Below are positions 17,407-26,225 of a stretch of DNA of 64,000 bases, in pieces. This DNA comes from Bacteroidales bacterium (GTDB lineage: Bacteria; Bacteroidota; Bacteroidia; Bacteroidales; Lentimicrobiaceae). Every line of letters begins with the position of its first letter. The stretch's first letter is position 1. The stretch spans positions 57,971 through 121,970 of the forward strand of contig JAEUTG010000058.1 in assembly GCA_016788045.1 (NCBI GenBank). The letters run 5' to 3'. The notes beneath the pieces were generated by a model. That model did no database searches. It was not told the DNA's origin and saw only the letters and a program-made list of their open reading frames with translations. The translations under genes were made by a program, and so were the position numbers.

Positions 17407-17994
17407 TTATTTATTGATATTCAGTGACTTCATCATCCATTCGGGCATTACTGGCTCAAGGCCGGGCACCAGTGCGCCCGGGGTTGATGCCAGGCTGTTC
17501 ACACTACCGTGCGGGGTTTCGCGGTGGCAATCCCAGCAACGGGCTCCTTCGCCGAGCTTATGGTTATCGGCGGTTACCTGCACTGCACTTACCATGCTTA
17601 CCAGTTCAATATGACATCGTATGCAGTTTTCCTGAACTACATTGGCCCCTTCATTTTTGATCTGAATAACCTGGGGCTCAAGCCTCGCAGTAAAAATGGT
17701 GGCATGCCGCATTCCATCCATGGCTTTGAAGAGATATTTCCGCACAACATTGTCGTGGGGCACGTGGCAATCGTTGCAGGTTGCCACTTCCCGATGGCTG
17801 CTGTGTGTCCAGGAAGCGTACTGGGTGTACATCACATGACAGTTAATGCAGGTTTCAGGATCATCTGACAGGTAAGAATGTGCCTTGGAGGCCCTGATGA
17901 TCAGCAAGCCGGTTCCGACAATGATCCCGGATAAGACGATCACGGTAAGTTGCCATTGCGCCGGTGGCTTCAGCATACGGAACAATCTTTTCAT
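17407..17994 (-). CDS. nrfH: NrfH-type tetraheme quinol dehydrogenase
   Basis: A 195-aa member of the NapC/NirT family that takes electrons from menaquinol and passes them to NrfA. One N-terminal membrane anchor (about residues 16-33) is followed by four heme sites: CINCH (49-53), CNDCH (73-77), CIRCH (124-128) and CWDCH (153-157). CINCHVM supplies the methionine seen as an axial ligand in NrfH. Length matches NrfH rather than the longer NapC/NirT. It is the first gene of a two-gene unit with nrfA. Its -7 box (TATATTTG, 18012-18019) lies only 18 bp from the ATG and overlaps a dyad shared with the Rrf2 genes. Confidence 0.95.
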   Translation of the reverse strand: MKRLFRMLKPPAQWQLTVIVLSGIIVGTGLLIIRASKAHSYLSDDPETCINCHVMYTQYASWTHSSHREVATCNDCHVPHDNVVRKYLFKAMDGMRHATIFTARLEPQVIQIKNEGANVVQENCIRCHIELVSMVSAVQVTADNHKLGEGARCWDCHRETPHGSVNSLASTPGALVPGLEPVMPEWMMKSLNINK

Positions 17995-18000
17995 AGCAGT

Positions 18001-18019
18001 GTATTTGAATGCAAATATA
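18001..18019 (-). promoter_or_regulatory. nrfHA promoter with shared dyad
   Basis: Read on the minus strand: TATATTTG (-7 box) running into ATTTG-CATT-CAAAT, a perfect 5-4-5 dyad, ending AATAC. The same arrangement (ATTTGC, 0-2 nt, ATTnAAATAC) occurs at the starts of both Rrf2 genes at 32210-32230 and 32785-32803. A protein binding here would cover the transcription start. Confidence 0.55.
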
Positions 18020-18150
18020 ATAAAGTAATGCAGTACCGGAATGATTGATAAAATTTATTTTTTATTCAGGCAGGCTATATCCTGAATTGTTTAAAAGCCG
18101 GAAATGAGGGTAAATGGTTATTTTATTAGTGTCTGCAGAGGTGTACCTGC

Positions 18151-21100
18151 TTACTTCGAAATCACCACTTTGCGGATGCCTGCTTCGAATGTGCCGTCCG
18201 TCAGCCTGAAAAGGTAAACCCCCGGCTCCAGGCCACTGACATCGATGAGTTTCTGACCGTAAGCATCTTTCACGGGCATTCTCCGGATCAACTGTCCGTT
18301 CATGGCCAGGATGCTGAGCTGACCATTGGAAAAGCCGGAAGGCGAGAAGTAGTCGAAAATTACATAATTGCGGGCTGGTACCGGGTATATCATAAATCCA
18401 TACCCTTCATAAGAAACCTCAGGAATTACCGGAGGGGGAATAAATGTAAAATCAGCCGGGAAGATAAATGGCTCATCTGTGGCCCCGTAACCGTAGTATT
18501 CAAGGATGTTCTTCGCCCAGATGCCTGTCAGCGGATCAGCCCTCATGAGCTGAAGTTGCTCAACCAGCGTTGAACCTGCAACGGATGGCAGATATCCTTC
18601 TCCGAAGTATTGTTCGTTAATCTGATAAAGGTCGTTGAAAGCTGTGGCCACTTCTCCGCTGATATCCGGATACTTTACCACCAGACCAGCGATAATTCCG
18701 CTAGCACCGGTTTCATCGCCGGTATTCAGCAACAGGCTGGCTGCAAGAATGTCAGAAACCAGTCGTTGATCCTTCAGCAAATGATTGACTGTGTTCTGGA
18801 TAGGGTATTCCTCAGCATCGGAGTTGAACAGATTCACGGCAACAATTTGTGAAACAAGGTCTCTTGTCGATCTGATAATTTCCGTAGCCGCTTCGAGCGC
18901 CTCACCTGCCGACAATTGCCCGTAACCCTGGTAAAGGGCAACAATCATATAGGTGGTTAACCGGGGGTTCATTGCCTGAATGGCATCCAGGACTTCAGGC
19001 AACCTCGCTATCTGCGGGTTCTTCGCGAGTACCTCCGCAATCAGGGTCGTGGGTATTCGTTGCTGACTCTTGATCAGTTGCAGCAGCACCTCTTTTGAAA
19101 GATAAGGGGAGAAGCTCACCAGTTTTCTGAATAATTGCGGAGCTTCATCTTGTGTGCAATGCTGAATGCCGGCGATTAAGGCTTCAGAATTTCCTCCATC
19201 GGTCAGTTCTTTCCGGTGCTGGTCAGCCTCAGAGGAGAGTTGATTGAGATTTTCAAGCAGCAGCATTCCATTCTCTGGTGTAACTTTTAAATATTCAGGT
19301 ACATAGGCGCTGTCTGCCGGGAGTTGACCATTGTTGCTGAACGGGTAAATCCGGTAAAAGCTCAGTGGGTGACGTGCAAGTGAGTCAAGGGTATCGGGAC
19401 TGTGGTAATAAAAAAAGGCTCCATCATTGTGGATATCTGAGCTTCTGTTCAGTTTACTGTAGCTGAAGCGATTTCCCGCGGGGCCGGCGGGTTCTGTACC
19501 CGGTGAACCCTGGTGAAGGGCAATTCCGGGGTTAGATTCAGCACTGTCGCTGGTAATACAGAGGTCATATTCGTTTTTATCGAACCAGTTGTACAAAAAC
19601 CTCAGGCCCTGCCTTCCATCTGCTGAACGGTTGTTGTTCTGGGCCAGTATGGCGTAATTCAGGTTGGTGATCCTGTTTGAAAAAATGGCTTCATTCGCGC
19701 CGTCACAGCTGTTGATGACCAGGCCTGCACTTTTTGATTTTGGTATAAAAGCTCCCAGCGGGCCTTTGATGGTATTGTCCTTGATGGTAAACAGATGGCA
19801 GTTGTTGAGGTAGATAGCCGACGCTGCCGGCCTTACAGAATCTGAAAGATTGCCCGAATTGAGGTTAAAATTGCAGCCTGAGATAAAGCTGCCAGCAATG
19901 CCTGAAAGGCAAATCCCTGTCAGGTTTCTGTCAAACTTTGCTTCCGAAATATAAACAGGAAATCCTGAGAAGGATGATGTTGCCCTGATTCCGTAAGCCA
20001 GTTGTTTGAAAACAGCGTCCGTATTGATTCCAAAAGGAACAGAATCGGTGGATTGCAGCTTATCGACAGTAAACGATGCGTTGAAGGCCTGAATTCCGGT
20101 GCCTCTTTCGTGGAAAGATATTTCTGAAACCGGAATGTTGTTTTCAAACTGACAGCTGGTAAAACTGACACCCTTGTTGCTTTTAAGCATGACCATAGGA
20201 CCATAGCCAGAGCCATCGGGAAGCTTTTTGCTGATGTTGAACTGGCACAGGGAAAACGATGAAGGATTGCTGCCCGAAGAAGGATTGATTTCAAGGTGCA
20301 CCTTGTTGTTGATAAAACGTGCATTTTCGGCAACAACAATGCCGCCGCCCGCCGATGATAAGGGATTGCCCTGCTGATCAACCGCAATGAACTTAATGGC
20401 AGTGTCAGCGTATTGAACTGAACCGCCATGCAGCAAGGTAATGCGACCCTGTCGGGAGGCCGGATCGTTGTAATCTGACGATCCGTAAACCCTGATACCA
20501 TCCCACATGCCCACACAGTCATTGGTGAGGGTACCGCGGTCAATGATCAGTTCACCTCCGGGCATCACACGGATGGTGCGGTCAATCCCCATCTCAATAA
20601 GAGAGCTGACAGTGAGCCGCCCGCCAGCTTCAATACGGACATCCTGCAGCACCTTCGCCTTGGAACTCCATACTGTGGTGTCGCTGATGACCAGCTCATG
20701 ATCCAGGAGCGGCAGGCACAGATCGCATTCCCACAATCCGCGTCCGAAGGTTCCGGCAACAATTTTTTTTCTTGTATAACTGATCTTTATGTCTGAAACA
20801 ATGGTTCTGGGCAATCCGGTGCCGAAAAGCTCCCATCGGTTCATGTTTTCATCGCGGTAATAGATGCCGGCGTCGGTGGCTGCCAGCAGTACATCATAAC
20901 CGGCTCCGTTCACAAAAGCAATGGTATTCACCGGAATAGCCGGCAATCCTTCGGAGAAGCTGATCCAGCTTGCACCGCCGTTGGTAGTCATATATACCCG
21001 GTGATTGGCCCATTCACGATCGAGCGATAGCCAGAAGCGCTGAGGCTGCTGCGGATGAAAGGTGATGTCGGAAATCCCGGCATAATTCAGGTTGGTAGCC

Positions 21101-23019
21101 CCGACCGGGGTAATGTTCACCCAATGGTTTCCCCCGTCCGGTGTAATCCAGAGCTTGGCCGGATCGGGTGCCCCCCAGTCGGGATTTTCAAAGGCTGCGG
21201 CGATCACTTTGTTGTTTGAAGGCGCAACCTTTACTACCTTGATTTTTGTGACAAGTTCCGGCGGAAAGTTGCTGATTTTTTGCCAGTTATCACCTCCGTC
21301 GGTTGACTTCCACACGTTTCTGAATCCGGTATAGAGCGTCTGAGGATCCACAGGGTCCATTTCCAGGGGTTTGTCGGTTCTGCCTACCTCAGTGGAATCT
21401 GGGATCTTTCGGAATTCAAAATAATTACCTCCGTCAGTGGATTTCAAAAGGAAGATGTGCGGCTGGGTTGTGCTTGGCGTTACAGCTGAAAGGTACACAT
21501 TGTTGGGGTTTACATAATCAATCGCCCCTCCGTAAGCATCCGATACTTTTGCATTCTTGGTCCATTCACCGGTTTTGAAATTGTAGAAGCACAGGTTGGC
21601 ATCCTGAGGGCCGGCAAACATCATGTCGCTGTTCTCTCCAATGGAAATCTTGTGGAACTGTGTAATATTCAATCCATTGCGTGTAATATCTTCCCAGGAT
21701 TCTGCTCCTGTTTCCGACCTGGTTACTCCGCCATCGTTGGCCATATAAACAAGGTCTTTCCCGCTTGTCTCGAAAATGTGCAGGTCGCGGATATCGTGGT
21801 GGTATTTATGGTCACTGCAATAAATGTATTTTGCTGAATCCCCGATGATTCTGAATTTATAGAGCCAGATACCACCGAGGTAAAATTCGCTCGTATCTGC
21901 AGGCGACACGCCGAATTCCAGCTTCCAGTAACCAGCAAATGGATTGTACTCCAGAGCCAGTTTTCTGAAAGTATGCCCGTTGTCGGAAGATTTAAACAGA
22001 TCAAGCCTGGCAGACGGATTGGCTCCGGTGGTGTCGTAAACTTCAGCCATGGCGAGCATCAAGCCTTGTTTGTTGCCGGTTTGGGCGATTTCAACCCTGC
22101 TAATGGCATAATTGGGTTCAAGGGGAAGCACCTCCGATTGTTCAGCCCAGGTGATTCCGCCATCGGTACTCTTCAGAAAGCGATTCCCGCCTGCATAAAG
22201 TACTTCAGGCTCGAAAGGGTCCTGGCGGATGGAAAACAGCTCCCCACCTTCAGACGAATAAACCTCTTCCCAGGTCTGCGCCCCGTCGGTAGAACGGAAT
22301 ATCATGGCCTTGTACCTGAATTCCGTATTGGCAATCGCAAGCAGAACCTGAGGATTCTGTGGAAACATGAAGAGCTTACGTACCGTGAAATTGTAATTGG
22401 TAGTTGTACTGTTCAGCCCTGTCTCTTCCCAGTTTAATCCGCCGTCGATGCTTTTCATTACCCCGTTGCCATATGCCCTTCCAAATCCTAGGTGACCGGT
22501 GCCGATGTAAATGATGTCTTTGTTGGTCGGGTCAACCTGTATACTTAAAACCCCGGTGGTGATGACATTGTCAGAGAGTGATGACCAGTTGAGCCCGCCA
22601 TCGGTAGTTCTGAAAATGCCCCCGGTATTGCTACCGGCATAGATGGTTTGAAAATCCGTGGTATCAATCCATAAAGCACTGACCAGACCAAGCCGTGAAA
22701 GTACCTGGTTGGTGTTCTTCATCGGGCCTAACGGATACCATTGCGCCGAATTGTAATTCGCAGGTACTTCCCGCCCGGCAGACATCCTGTTGATTGCGGC
22801 AATGGCTTTCAGGTAGGAGCCCATGCTTCCTGAACTGTCTGTCCGGGCTGAAACAAACATTTCTGAGCGGGCGTATTGCTTTCCTTTCAAACCGGGATGA
22901 AACCGGTCGCTTTTCTGTGCAACAGAGATGAAAGGACAAACACTGACCATCATAAGGATAATCAATGCTTTGAGAACGTGAATGGTGAAGTGTGCCCGGT
23001 GGTATGGATGAGTGTTCAT
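18151..23019 (-). CDS. Giant T9SS cargo: sialidase/VPS10-like propeller plus beta-helix
   Basis: A 1622-aa exported protein. Signal peptide at residues about 12-35 (HVLKALIILMMVSVCPF, ending SVAQ). Residues about 90-800 hold many BNR/sortilin-type blades (GGIFRTTDGGLNWSSLSD, KSTDGGITW, KSTDGGDNWQKIS), forming one or two beta-propellers. Residues about 810-1180 look like a right-handed parallel beta-helix (RVMPGGELIIDRGTL, GGGIVVAENARFINN, KDNTIKGPLGAF). A helical segment of about 230 residues follows, then a type A T9SS sorting domain (MIYPVPARNYVIFDY ... LEPGVYLFRLTDG). Catalytic sialidase residues are not evident, so adhesion or binding is more likely than hydrolysis. It interrupts the nitrogen-oxide block and shares no function with it. 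Confidence 0.9.
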   Translation of the reverse strand: MNTHPYHRAHFTIHVLKALIILMMVSVCPFISVAQKSDRFHPGLKGKQYARSEMFVSARTDSSGSMGSYLKAIAAINRMSAGREVPANYNSAQWYPLGPMKNTNQVLSRLGLVSALWIDTTDFQTIYAGSNTGGIFRTTDGGLNWSSLSDNVITTGVLSIQVDPTNKDIIYIGTGHLGFGRAYGNGVMKSIDGGLNWEETGLNSTTTNYNFTVRKLFMFPQNPQVLLAIANTEFRYKAMIFRSTDGAQTWEEVYSSEGGELFSIRQDPFEPEVLYAGGNRFLKSTDGGITWAEQSEVLPLEPNYAISRVEIAQTGNKQGLMLAMAEVYDTTGANPSARLDLFKSSDNGHTFRKLALEYNPFAGYWKLEFGVSPADTSEFYLGGIWLYKFRIIGDSAKYIYCSDHKYHHDIRDLHIFETSGKDLVYMANDGGVTRSETGAESWEDITRNGLNITQFHKISIGENSDMMFAGPQDANLCFYNFKTGEWTKNAKVSDAYGGAIDYVNPNNVYLSAVTPSTTQPHIFLLKSTDGGNYFEFRKIPDSTEVGRTDKPLEMDPVDPQTLYTGFRNVWKSTDGGDNWQKISNFPPELVTKIKVVKVAPSNNKVIAAAFENPDWGAPDPAKLWITPDGGNHWVNITPVGATNLNYAGISDITFHPQQPQRFWLSLDREWANHRVYMTTNGGASWISFSEGLPAIPVNTIAFVNGAGYDVLLAATDAGIYYRDENMNRWELFGTGLPRTIVSDIKISYTRKKIVAGTFGRGLWECDLCLPLLDHELVISDTTVWSSKAKVLQDVRIEAGGRLTVSSLIEMGIDRTIRVMPGGELIIDRGTLTNDCVGMWDGIRVYGSSDYNDPASRQGRITLLHGGSVQYADTAIKFIAVDQQGNPLSSAGGGIVVAENARFINNKVHLEINPSSGSNPSSFSLCQFNISKKLPDGSGYGPMVMLKSNKGVSFTSCQFENNIPVSEISFHERGTGIQAFNASFTVDKLQSTDSVPFGINTDAVFKQLAYGIRATSSFSGFPVYISEAKFDRNLTGICLSGIAGSFISGCNFNLNSGNLSDSVRPAASAIYLNNCHLFTIKDNTIKGPLGAFIPKSKSAGLVINSCDGANEAIFSNRITNLNYAILAQNNNRSADGRQGLRFLYNWFDKNEYDLCITSDSAESNPGIALHQGSPGTEPAGPAGNRFSYSKLNRSSDIHNDGAFFYYHSPDTLDSLARHPLSFYRIYPFSNNGQLPADSAYVPEYLKVTPENGMLLLENLNQLSSEADQHRKELTDGGNSEALIAGIQHCTQDEAPQLFRKLVSFSPYLSKEVLLQLIKSQQRIPTTLIAEVLAKNPQIARLPEVLDAIQAMNPRLTTYMIVALYQGYGQLSAGEALEAATEIIRSTRDLVSQIVAVNLFNSDAEEYPIQNTVNHLLKDQRLVSDILAASLLLNTGDETGASGIIAGLVVKYPDISGEVATAFNDLYQINEQYFGEGYLPSVAGSTLVEQLQLMRADPLTGIWAKNILEYYGYGATDEPFIFPADFTFIPPPVIPEVSYEGYGFMIYPVPARNYVIFDYFSPSGFSNGQLSILAMNGQLIRRMPVKDAYGQKLIDVSGLEPGVYLFRLTDGTFEAGIRKVVISK

Positions 23020-23065
23020 GCTTGCTTTGGAGATGAGGATGATCTGCTGACCGGTAAGTCATTTC

Positions 23066-23073
23066 CAAAGATA
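23066..23073 (-). promoter_or_regulatory. -7 box (TATCTTTG) of the giant T9SS cargo gene
   Basis: The complement of CAAAGATA, 47 bp upstream of the ATG at 23019, fits TAnnTTTG. No clear -33 box. Confidence 0.4.
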
Positions 23074-23210
23074 AGCATTAACTAAATTGCTGCGATTGAT
23101 ATTTTTTTCAATCAATTGATTTTAAGGGGCTGAATAGGCAGAAAGGCTTATGGATTCCATCCAAAGCCATTTATAATAATGAACCTTGAGTCCACTCCGA
23201 AAACTGTTTT

Positions 23211-23335
23211 TTTGACACCAAACCACGAAAACACAAACCTGTCTGCTTGACGCAGTCAGGCAGGAACTCACCGAGTTTAATGTATTGAAATACAATACAT
23301 TGATTAAATTGGTGTCCTGGTGGCTTGGTGTCAAA
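23211..23335. repeat. Foldback (MITE-like) intergenic element, copy B
   Basis: Terminal inverted repeats TTTGACACCAA (23211-23221) and TTGGTGTCAAA (23325-23335). The left half, including CCTGTCTGCTTGACGCAGTC and CAGGCAGGAA, is nearly identical to copy A at 6501. The middle differs and contains its own hairpin AATGTATTG-AAATA-CAATACATT. With the promoter region and a weak CAACCTT / AAGGTTG stem at 23364-23394 it fills the 390-bp gap between 23020 and 23410. Confidence 0.75.
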
Positions 23336-23410
23336 TCTTCTTTTTGACTTTTCGGAGCAGGCTCAACCTTTCTTTAAAAACCCGCTGAAGGTTGCTCATT
23401 GAACCAATGG

Positions 23411-23728
23411 TCAGGGAGCGGTATGGTGAAGCTTAATTACCAGCAACCTGAAATCATTCACCGAAATATTGTCAATTCCCCTGTTCACCCCGGCAGGGAT
23501 TGTTATACACTGGTCCTTCAGAACGAGTATCCGTTCATTCTCCGACTCCAGCATTGCTTTGCCTTCAAGGATGTAAAACATCACATCGAAGGGGTTGGTA
23601 TGTTTTTCGATATGCTGGCCTGGTTTCAGGTGCAGATGAATAACTTCTGTGCCGGCATGGTTTGCCATGATATGGCCATCGAGGTCGAAGGGTACTTTGG
23701 GTGCGTTGTTAAGCCTGGTGATGTTCAT
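23411..23728 (-). CDS. Small cupin protein (second cupin of the cluster)
   Basis: 105 aa from the ATG at 23728, which overlaps the stop of the PepSY gene in an ATGA arrangement; a longer frame exists but runs through that gene. It is a single-domain RmlC-like cupin: EVIHLHLKPGQHIEKH, TNPFDVMFYILEGKAMLESE, then the second motif ITIPAGVNRGIDNIS. The second-motif histidine seen in the sister cupin (IPHAVNS at 25.4 kb) is replaced by Arg-Gly, so a classical metal site is incomplete. It may bind a small ligand or have a degenerate site. It is last in the minus-strand cluster. Confidence 0.8.
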   Translation of the reverse strand: MNITRLNNAPKVPFDLDGHIMANHAGTEVIHLHLKPGQHIEKHTNPFDVMFYILEGKAMLESENERILVLKDQCITIPAGVNRGIDNISVNDFRLLVIKLHHTAP

Positions 23729-25257
23729 GATGAAGGGGTTACAGGTGGTTGATTCCGTTTCCGTCTGCGTGTTCTGTTCCACATCAGGAAGCCCGTGACC
23801 AGTATGGTGAGGGTCGTGATCCCCATCAGTGGAACATACAAGATGTAAAAACCACCTAAAAATACTGAAAATATCCTTCCTGTATGAACTTCCAGCGCCA
23901 GATTCCATAAAGAAATTGGTATTCCGCTGATGGTCTCAGGCATGGTTGGTGCTGAGGTGCCGGGCCTCAGACTGACCCATCCGGCGTCGTAGTCAATGTA
24001 CGCCCTGAAGCCTGCCTTGTCGGATATCATCCCGCTTACCGCATTGGCTCCGAAGGGACTTCCACCTTCCTGTCCCTGGTAAGGCAGTCCGGTAATGGCA
24101 TTGGTTACCATTCCGGAATCGGGATGCCAATGGTAAAGCCCGCTGAATGATCCTATGAGAAACGTACCGTTTTCCGTCTGCTCAAAAACAGTGATCCCCA
24201 TAACACTGACCGGCGCTTGTATTTCAAAAGGCTGGCAGACAGCTTGTGTTTCCAGCCCGGTTTCAAAAAAGCCTTCTGTCGTTGAGAAAATAATCCTGTT
24301 CCGGGATGTGTCAATCACAAAATCACGGAGCTTATCGTGCCAGAAGTTGGCGTTAGCCAGCATGGTGCCCGGTATGGGTGCAACGCGGGATGATGCAATC
24401 GGGATAAGCAGCGGCGGACGCAGGAACATGCCGGTTACAACGGTGATCAGCAGAAACGCGAAGCTCCAGACTCCCAGTTTATTGTGCCATTTTACAGAAA
24501 ATTTGTTGAGGCGATACAGTTGCTTTCTGAGTTTGCCGGCAGTGCGCCTGGCTATGGATGGCAGCAGGGTGTAATAGTACCCGCTCAGGGTAAAGAAGAT
24601 GATCAGCAAACCCAACAGATCCACAATCAGTTTACCGGCAATACCCAGTAATTCGCCACTGTGGAGTACCCAGAATGTTGTGAACAGACTGACCTTGCCA
24701 TCCGCACCGGCAGGGCGGGGGAGGGGGTGATGCATGATTTGCGCGACAGTGCCGGTTTCCAGGGAATACAGGTGGTCGCGCGTCATCACGAACAGCCGGT
24801 CTTCAACGGATGCTACTTTAACAACCCTGGGATTTTTCTCTGGCAACAATACCTTTTCCCAGCTGGTTTCCTGTTTGTTATAGTGCATTAACCCGTTCAG
24901 AGTGCCGGCATATAACTGATTGTTACCGGTTCTGCACAGGGAGAATATTTTATGGTTATCAGCGCCCTCTTCAAAACCGGGAGTATAATCAGTGAAACGG
25001 CTGAAACTGCTGTCGGTAAGCCAGATTCCGATGTTTCCATAGATAAGCAGGCTATCATGCCCAGCATTCAGGGTTCCTTTGATGGCCGCCAGGTTCCAGT
25101 TTTGGTAGTGGTAACCCGGTGGGAGAATGTTGCGTGATACATCGGTACTGTAAAACAGGCTCCTGTGATTAAGAACTATGCCCGACACGGCGAACAGCAG
25201 GAGAAAAGCCCCGATGATCAGCGAGGGCCATTTGTGGTATTTACGCAGGGTTTTCAC
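23725..25257 (-). CDS. PepSY-associated TM protein with periplasmic propeller-like insert
   Basis: A 510-aa inner-membrane protein of the PepSY_TM family, whose members often act in ferric-siderophore reduction or transmembrane electron transfer. TM1 is at 12-30 (KWPSLIIGAFLLLFAVSGIVLNH). A periplasmic part of about 160 residues has blade-like repeats (SRFTDYTPGFEEGADN, GTLNGLMHYNKQETSW). TM segments follow at about 205-232 and 258-280 (KWHNKLGVWSFAFLLITVVTG), then a second periplasmic part and the last pair (LEVHTGRIFSVFLGGFYILY). Conserved His (NH31, WHN, EVHTG) could bind heme. It overlaps the second cupin gene by 4 bp and lies 102 bp after the first cupin, inside the DUF438/hcp block, which suggests a redox role there. 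Confidence 0.82.
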   Translation of the reverse strand: MKTLRKYHKWPSLIIGAFLLLFAVSGIVLNHRSLFYSTDVSRNILPPGYHYQNWNLAAIKGTLNAGHDSLLIYGNIGIWLTDSSFSRFTDYTPGFEEGADNHKIFSLCRTGNNQLYAGTLNGLMHYNKQETSWEKVLLPEKNPRVVKVASVEDRLFVMTRDHLYSLETGTVAQIMHHPLPRPAGADGKVSLFTTFWVLHSGELLGIAGKLIVDLLGLLIIFFTLSGYYYTLLPSIARRTAGKLRKQLYRLNKFSVKWHNKLGVWSFAFLLITVVTGMFLRPPLLIPIASSRVAPIPGTMLANANFWHDKLRDFVIDTSRNRIIFSTTEGFFETGLETQAVCQPFEIQAPVSVMGITVFEQTENGTFLIGSFSGLYHWHPDSGMVTNAITGLPYQGQEGGSPFGANAVSGMISDKAGFRAYIDYDAGWVSLRPGTSAPTMPETISGIPISLWNLALEVHTGRIFSVFLGGFYILYVPLMGITTLTILVTGFLMWNRTRRRKRNQPPVTPSS

Positions 25258-25359
25258 GGGTAGGAATCTGAGCTTAAAGAGTAGTTGGTTAAGAATGTGC
25301 TGATTTCTGTTTCGCTTCCTGATATGGCAACGGTCAGGTAATCAGCACATTGATCGTAA

Positions 25360-25689
25360 TCAGGCTTTGATCATGGTAAGCACCATCTTAAAGCGGGTTA
25401 TGGAGTTTACTGCATGGGGAATATTGGCGGGCATGATAATGGTTTCGCCAGCGGTCATCCGGTTCGGCTCACCACCAATCACAATCTCTGCTTCCCCTTC
25501 CACAACCTGGATCATAGCATCAAACGGCGCAGTATGTTCGCTGAGTTTCTGACCCTGGTCGAATGCGAAGAGACTGACGTTCCCGGCACTTTTCTCCAGA
25601 ACGCGCTTACTCACAATACCGCCTTCGGAATAATCAATCTCATTGCGGAAGATAAAAGGTTTCCGGTTGTTGAATTTATTGGTTTCCAT
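25360..25689 (-). CDS. Small cupin protein (first cupin of the cluster)
   Basis: 109 aa from the ATG at 25689, 7 bp after the preceding stop. It is a single cupin domain: FAFDQGQKLSEHTAPFDAMI, then VVEGEAEIVIGGEPNRMTAG and ETIIMPANIPHAVNS. One His in each motif plus Glu gives a plausible metal site. Small cupins of this shape recur next to hcp and hemerythrin/DUF438 genes in anaerobes, where their role is unknown. It resembles the second cupin at 23411 (both share H-T-x-P-F-D-x-M and the EGxA turn), so the pair probably arose by duplication within the cluster. Confidence 0.85.
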   Translation of the reverse strand: METNKFNNRKPFIFRNEIDYSEGGIVSKRVLEKSAGNVSLFAFDQGQKLSEHTAPFDAMIQVVEGEAEIVIGGEPNRMTAGETIIMPANIPHAVNSITRFKMVLTMIKA

Positions 25690-25696
25690 GGTGTTG

Positions 25697-26221
25697 CTAT
25701 TTTGAGGTGAAGTAAATAACATGAGTTTCGTCGCTTCCTTTGCTGATCCAGTGATCGAAGTTCAGGCTGCTGGCCTTGTCGATCAGCGGTGCAGGAAGGA
25801 AGGGTGCTGTTAATTTGTAAATCTTCCCTTTTTCAAGGCTTTTCAGATCAGCGATGACCTGATTTACAGGATGCTCGCCGGCAGCCAGCATGGGCCGTGC
25901 ATCCAGTTCTGCCGAGATCAGACTTTCACTGAACCAGGCGGGCTTATTCGTATTGTACATGGTGTTTTCGTTTTGGTTAAACAAATCCTGACCCACCTCC
26001 TTTCGCAGAAGATTGATCAGGTCTTCAATTTTTACGTTGCCGATGGCCGCAGCCTGCTGCAGCGTGGCAATTTTCGCAACCGTTTTCCTGAGCACAGGGT
26101 TCTGCAGCTTTTTAAACGCCGGTACATACCCGATCAGCACTGCTTCAAGTTGCGGATAGGCTTCAATCAGCTGAAGAACCCTGGTTTTTGGGGTAATTAT
26201 CAGTTCGTTATCCATGATCAT
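25697..26221 (-). CDS. DUF1858-DUF2249 protein
   Basis: 174 aa from the ATG at 26221 (a TTG one codon earlier is also open; ATG at 26215 is another option). It starts 4 bp after the DUF438 stop, so it is cotranslated with it. Residues about 4-70 are a DUF1858 domain (ITPKTRVLQLIEAYPQLEAV ... NPVLRKTVAKIATLQQAA). Residues about 100-174 are a DUF2249 domain (LDARPMLAAGEHPVNQVIAD ... YKLTAPFLPAPLID). Both domains are recurrent partners of DUF438/hemerythrin proteins, and DUF2249 has a TusA-like fold. The conserved TusA Cys is absent here (LDARPML). A role as an adaptor or redox sensor in NO metabolism is inference from neighbours. Confidence 0.87.
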   Translation of the reverse strand: MIMDNELIITPKTRVLQLIEAYPQLEAVLIGYVPAFKKLQNPVLRKTVAKIATLQQAAAIGNVKIEDLINLLRKEVGQDLFNQNENTMYNTNKPAWFSESLISAELDARPMLAAGEHPVNQVIADLKSLEKGKIYKLTAPFLPAPLIDKASSLNFDHWISKGSDETHVIYFTSK

Positions 26222-26225
26222 CAAT

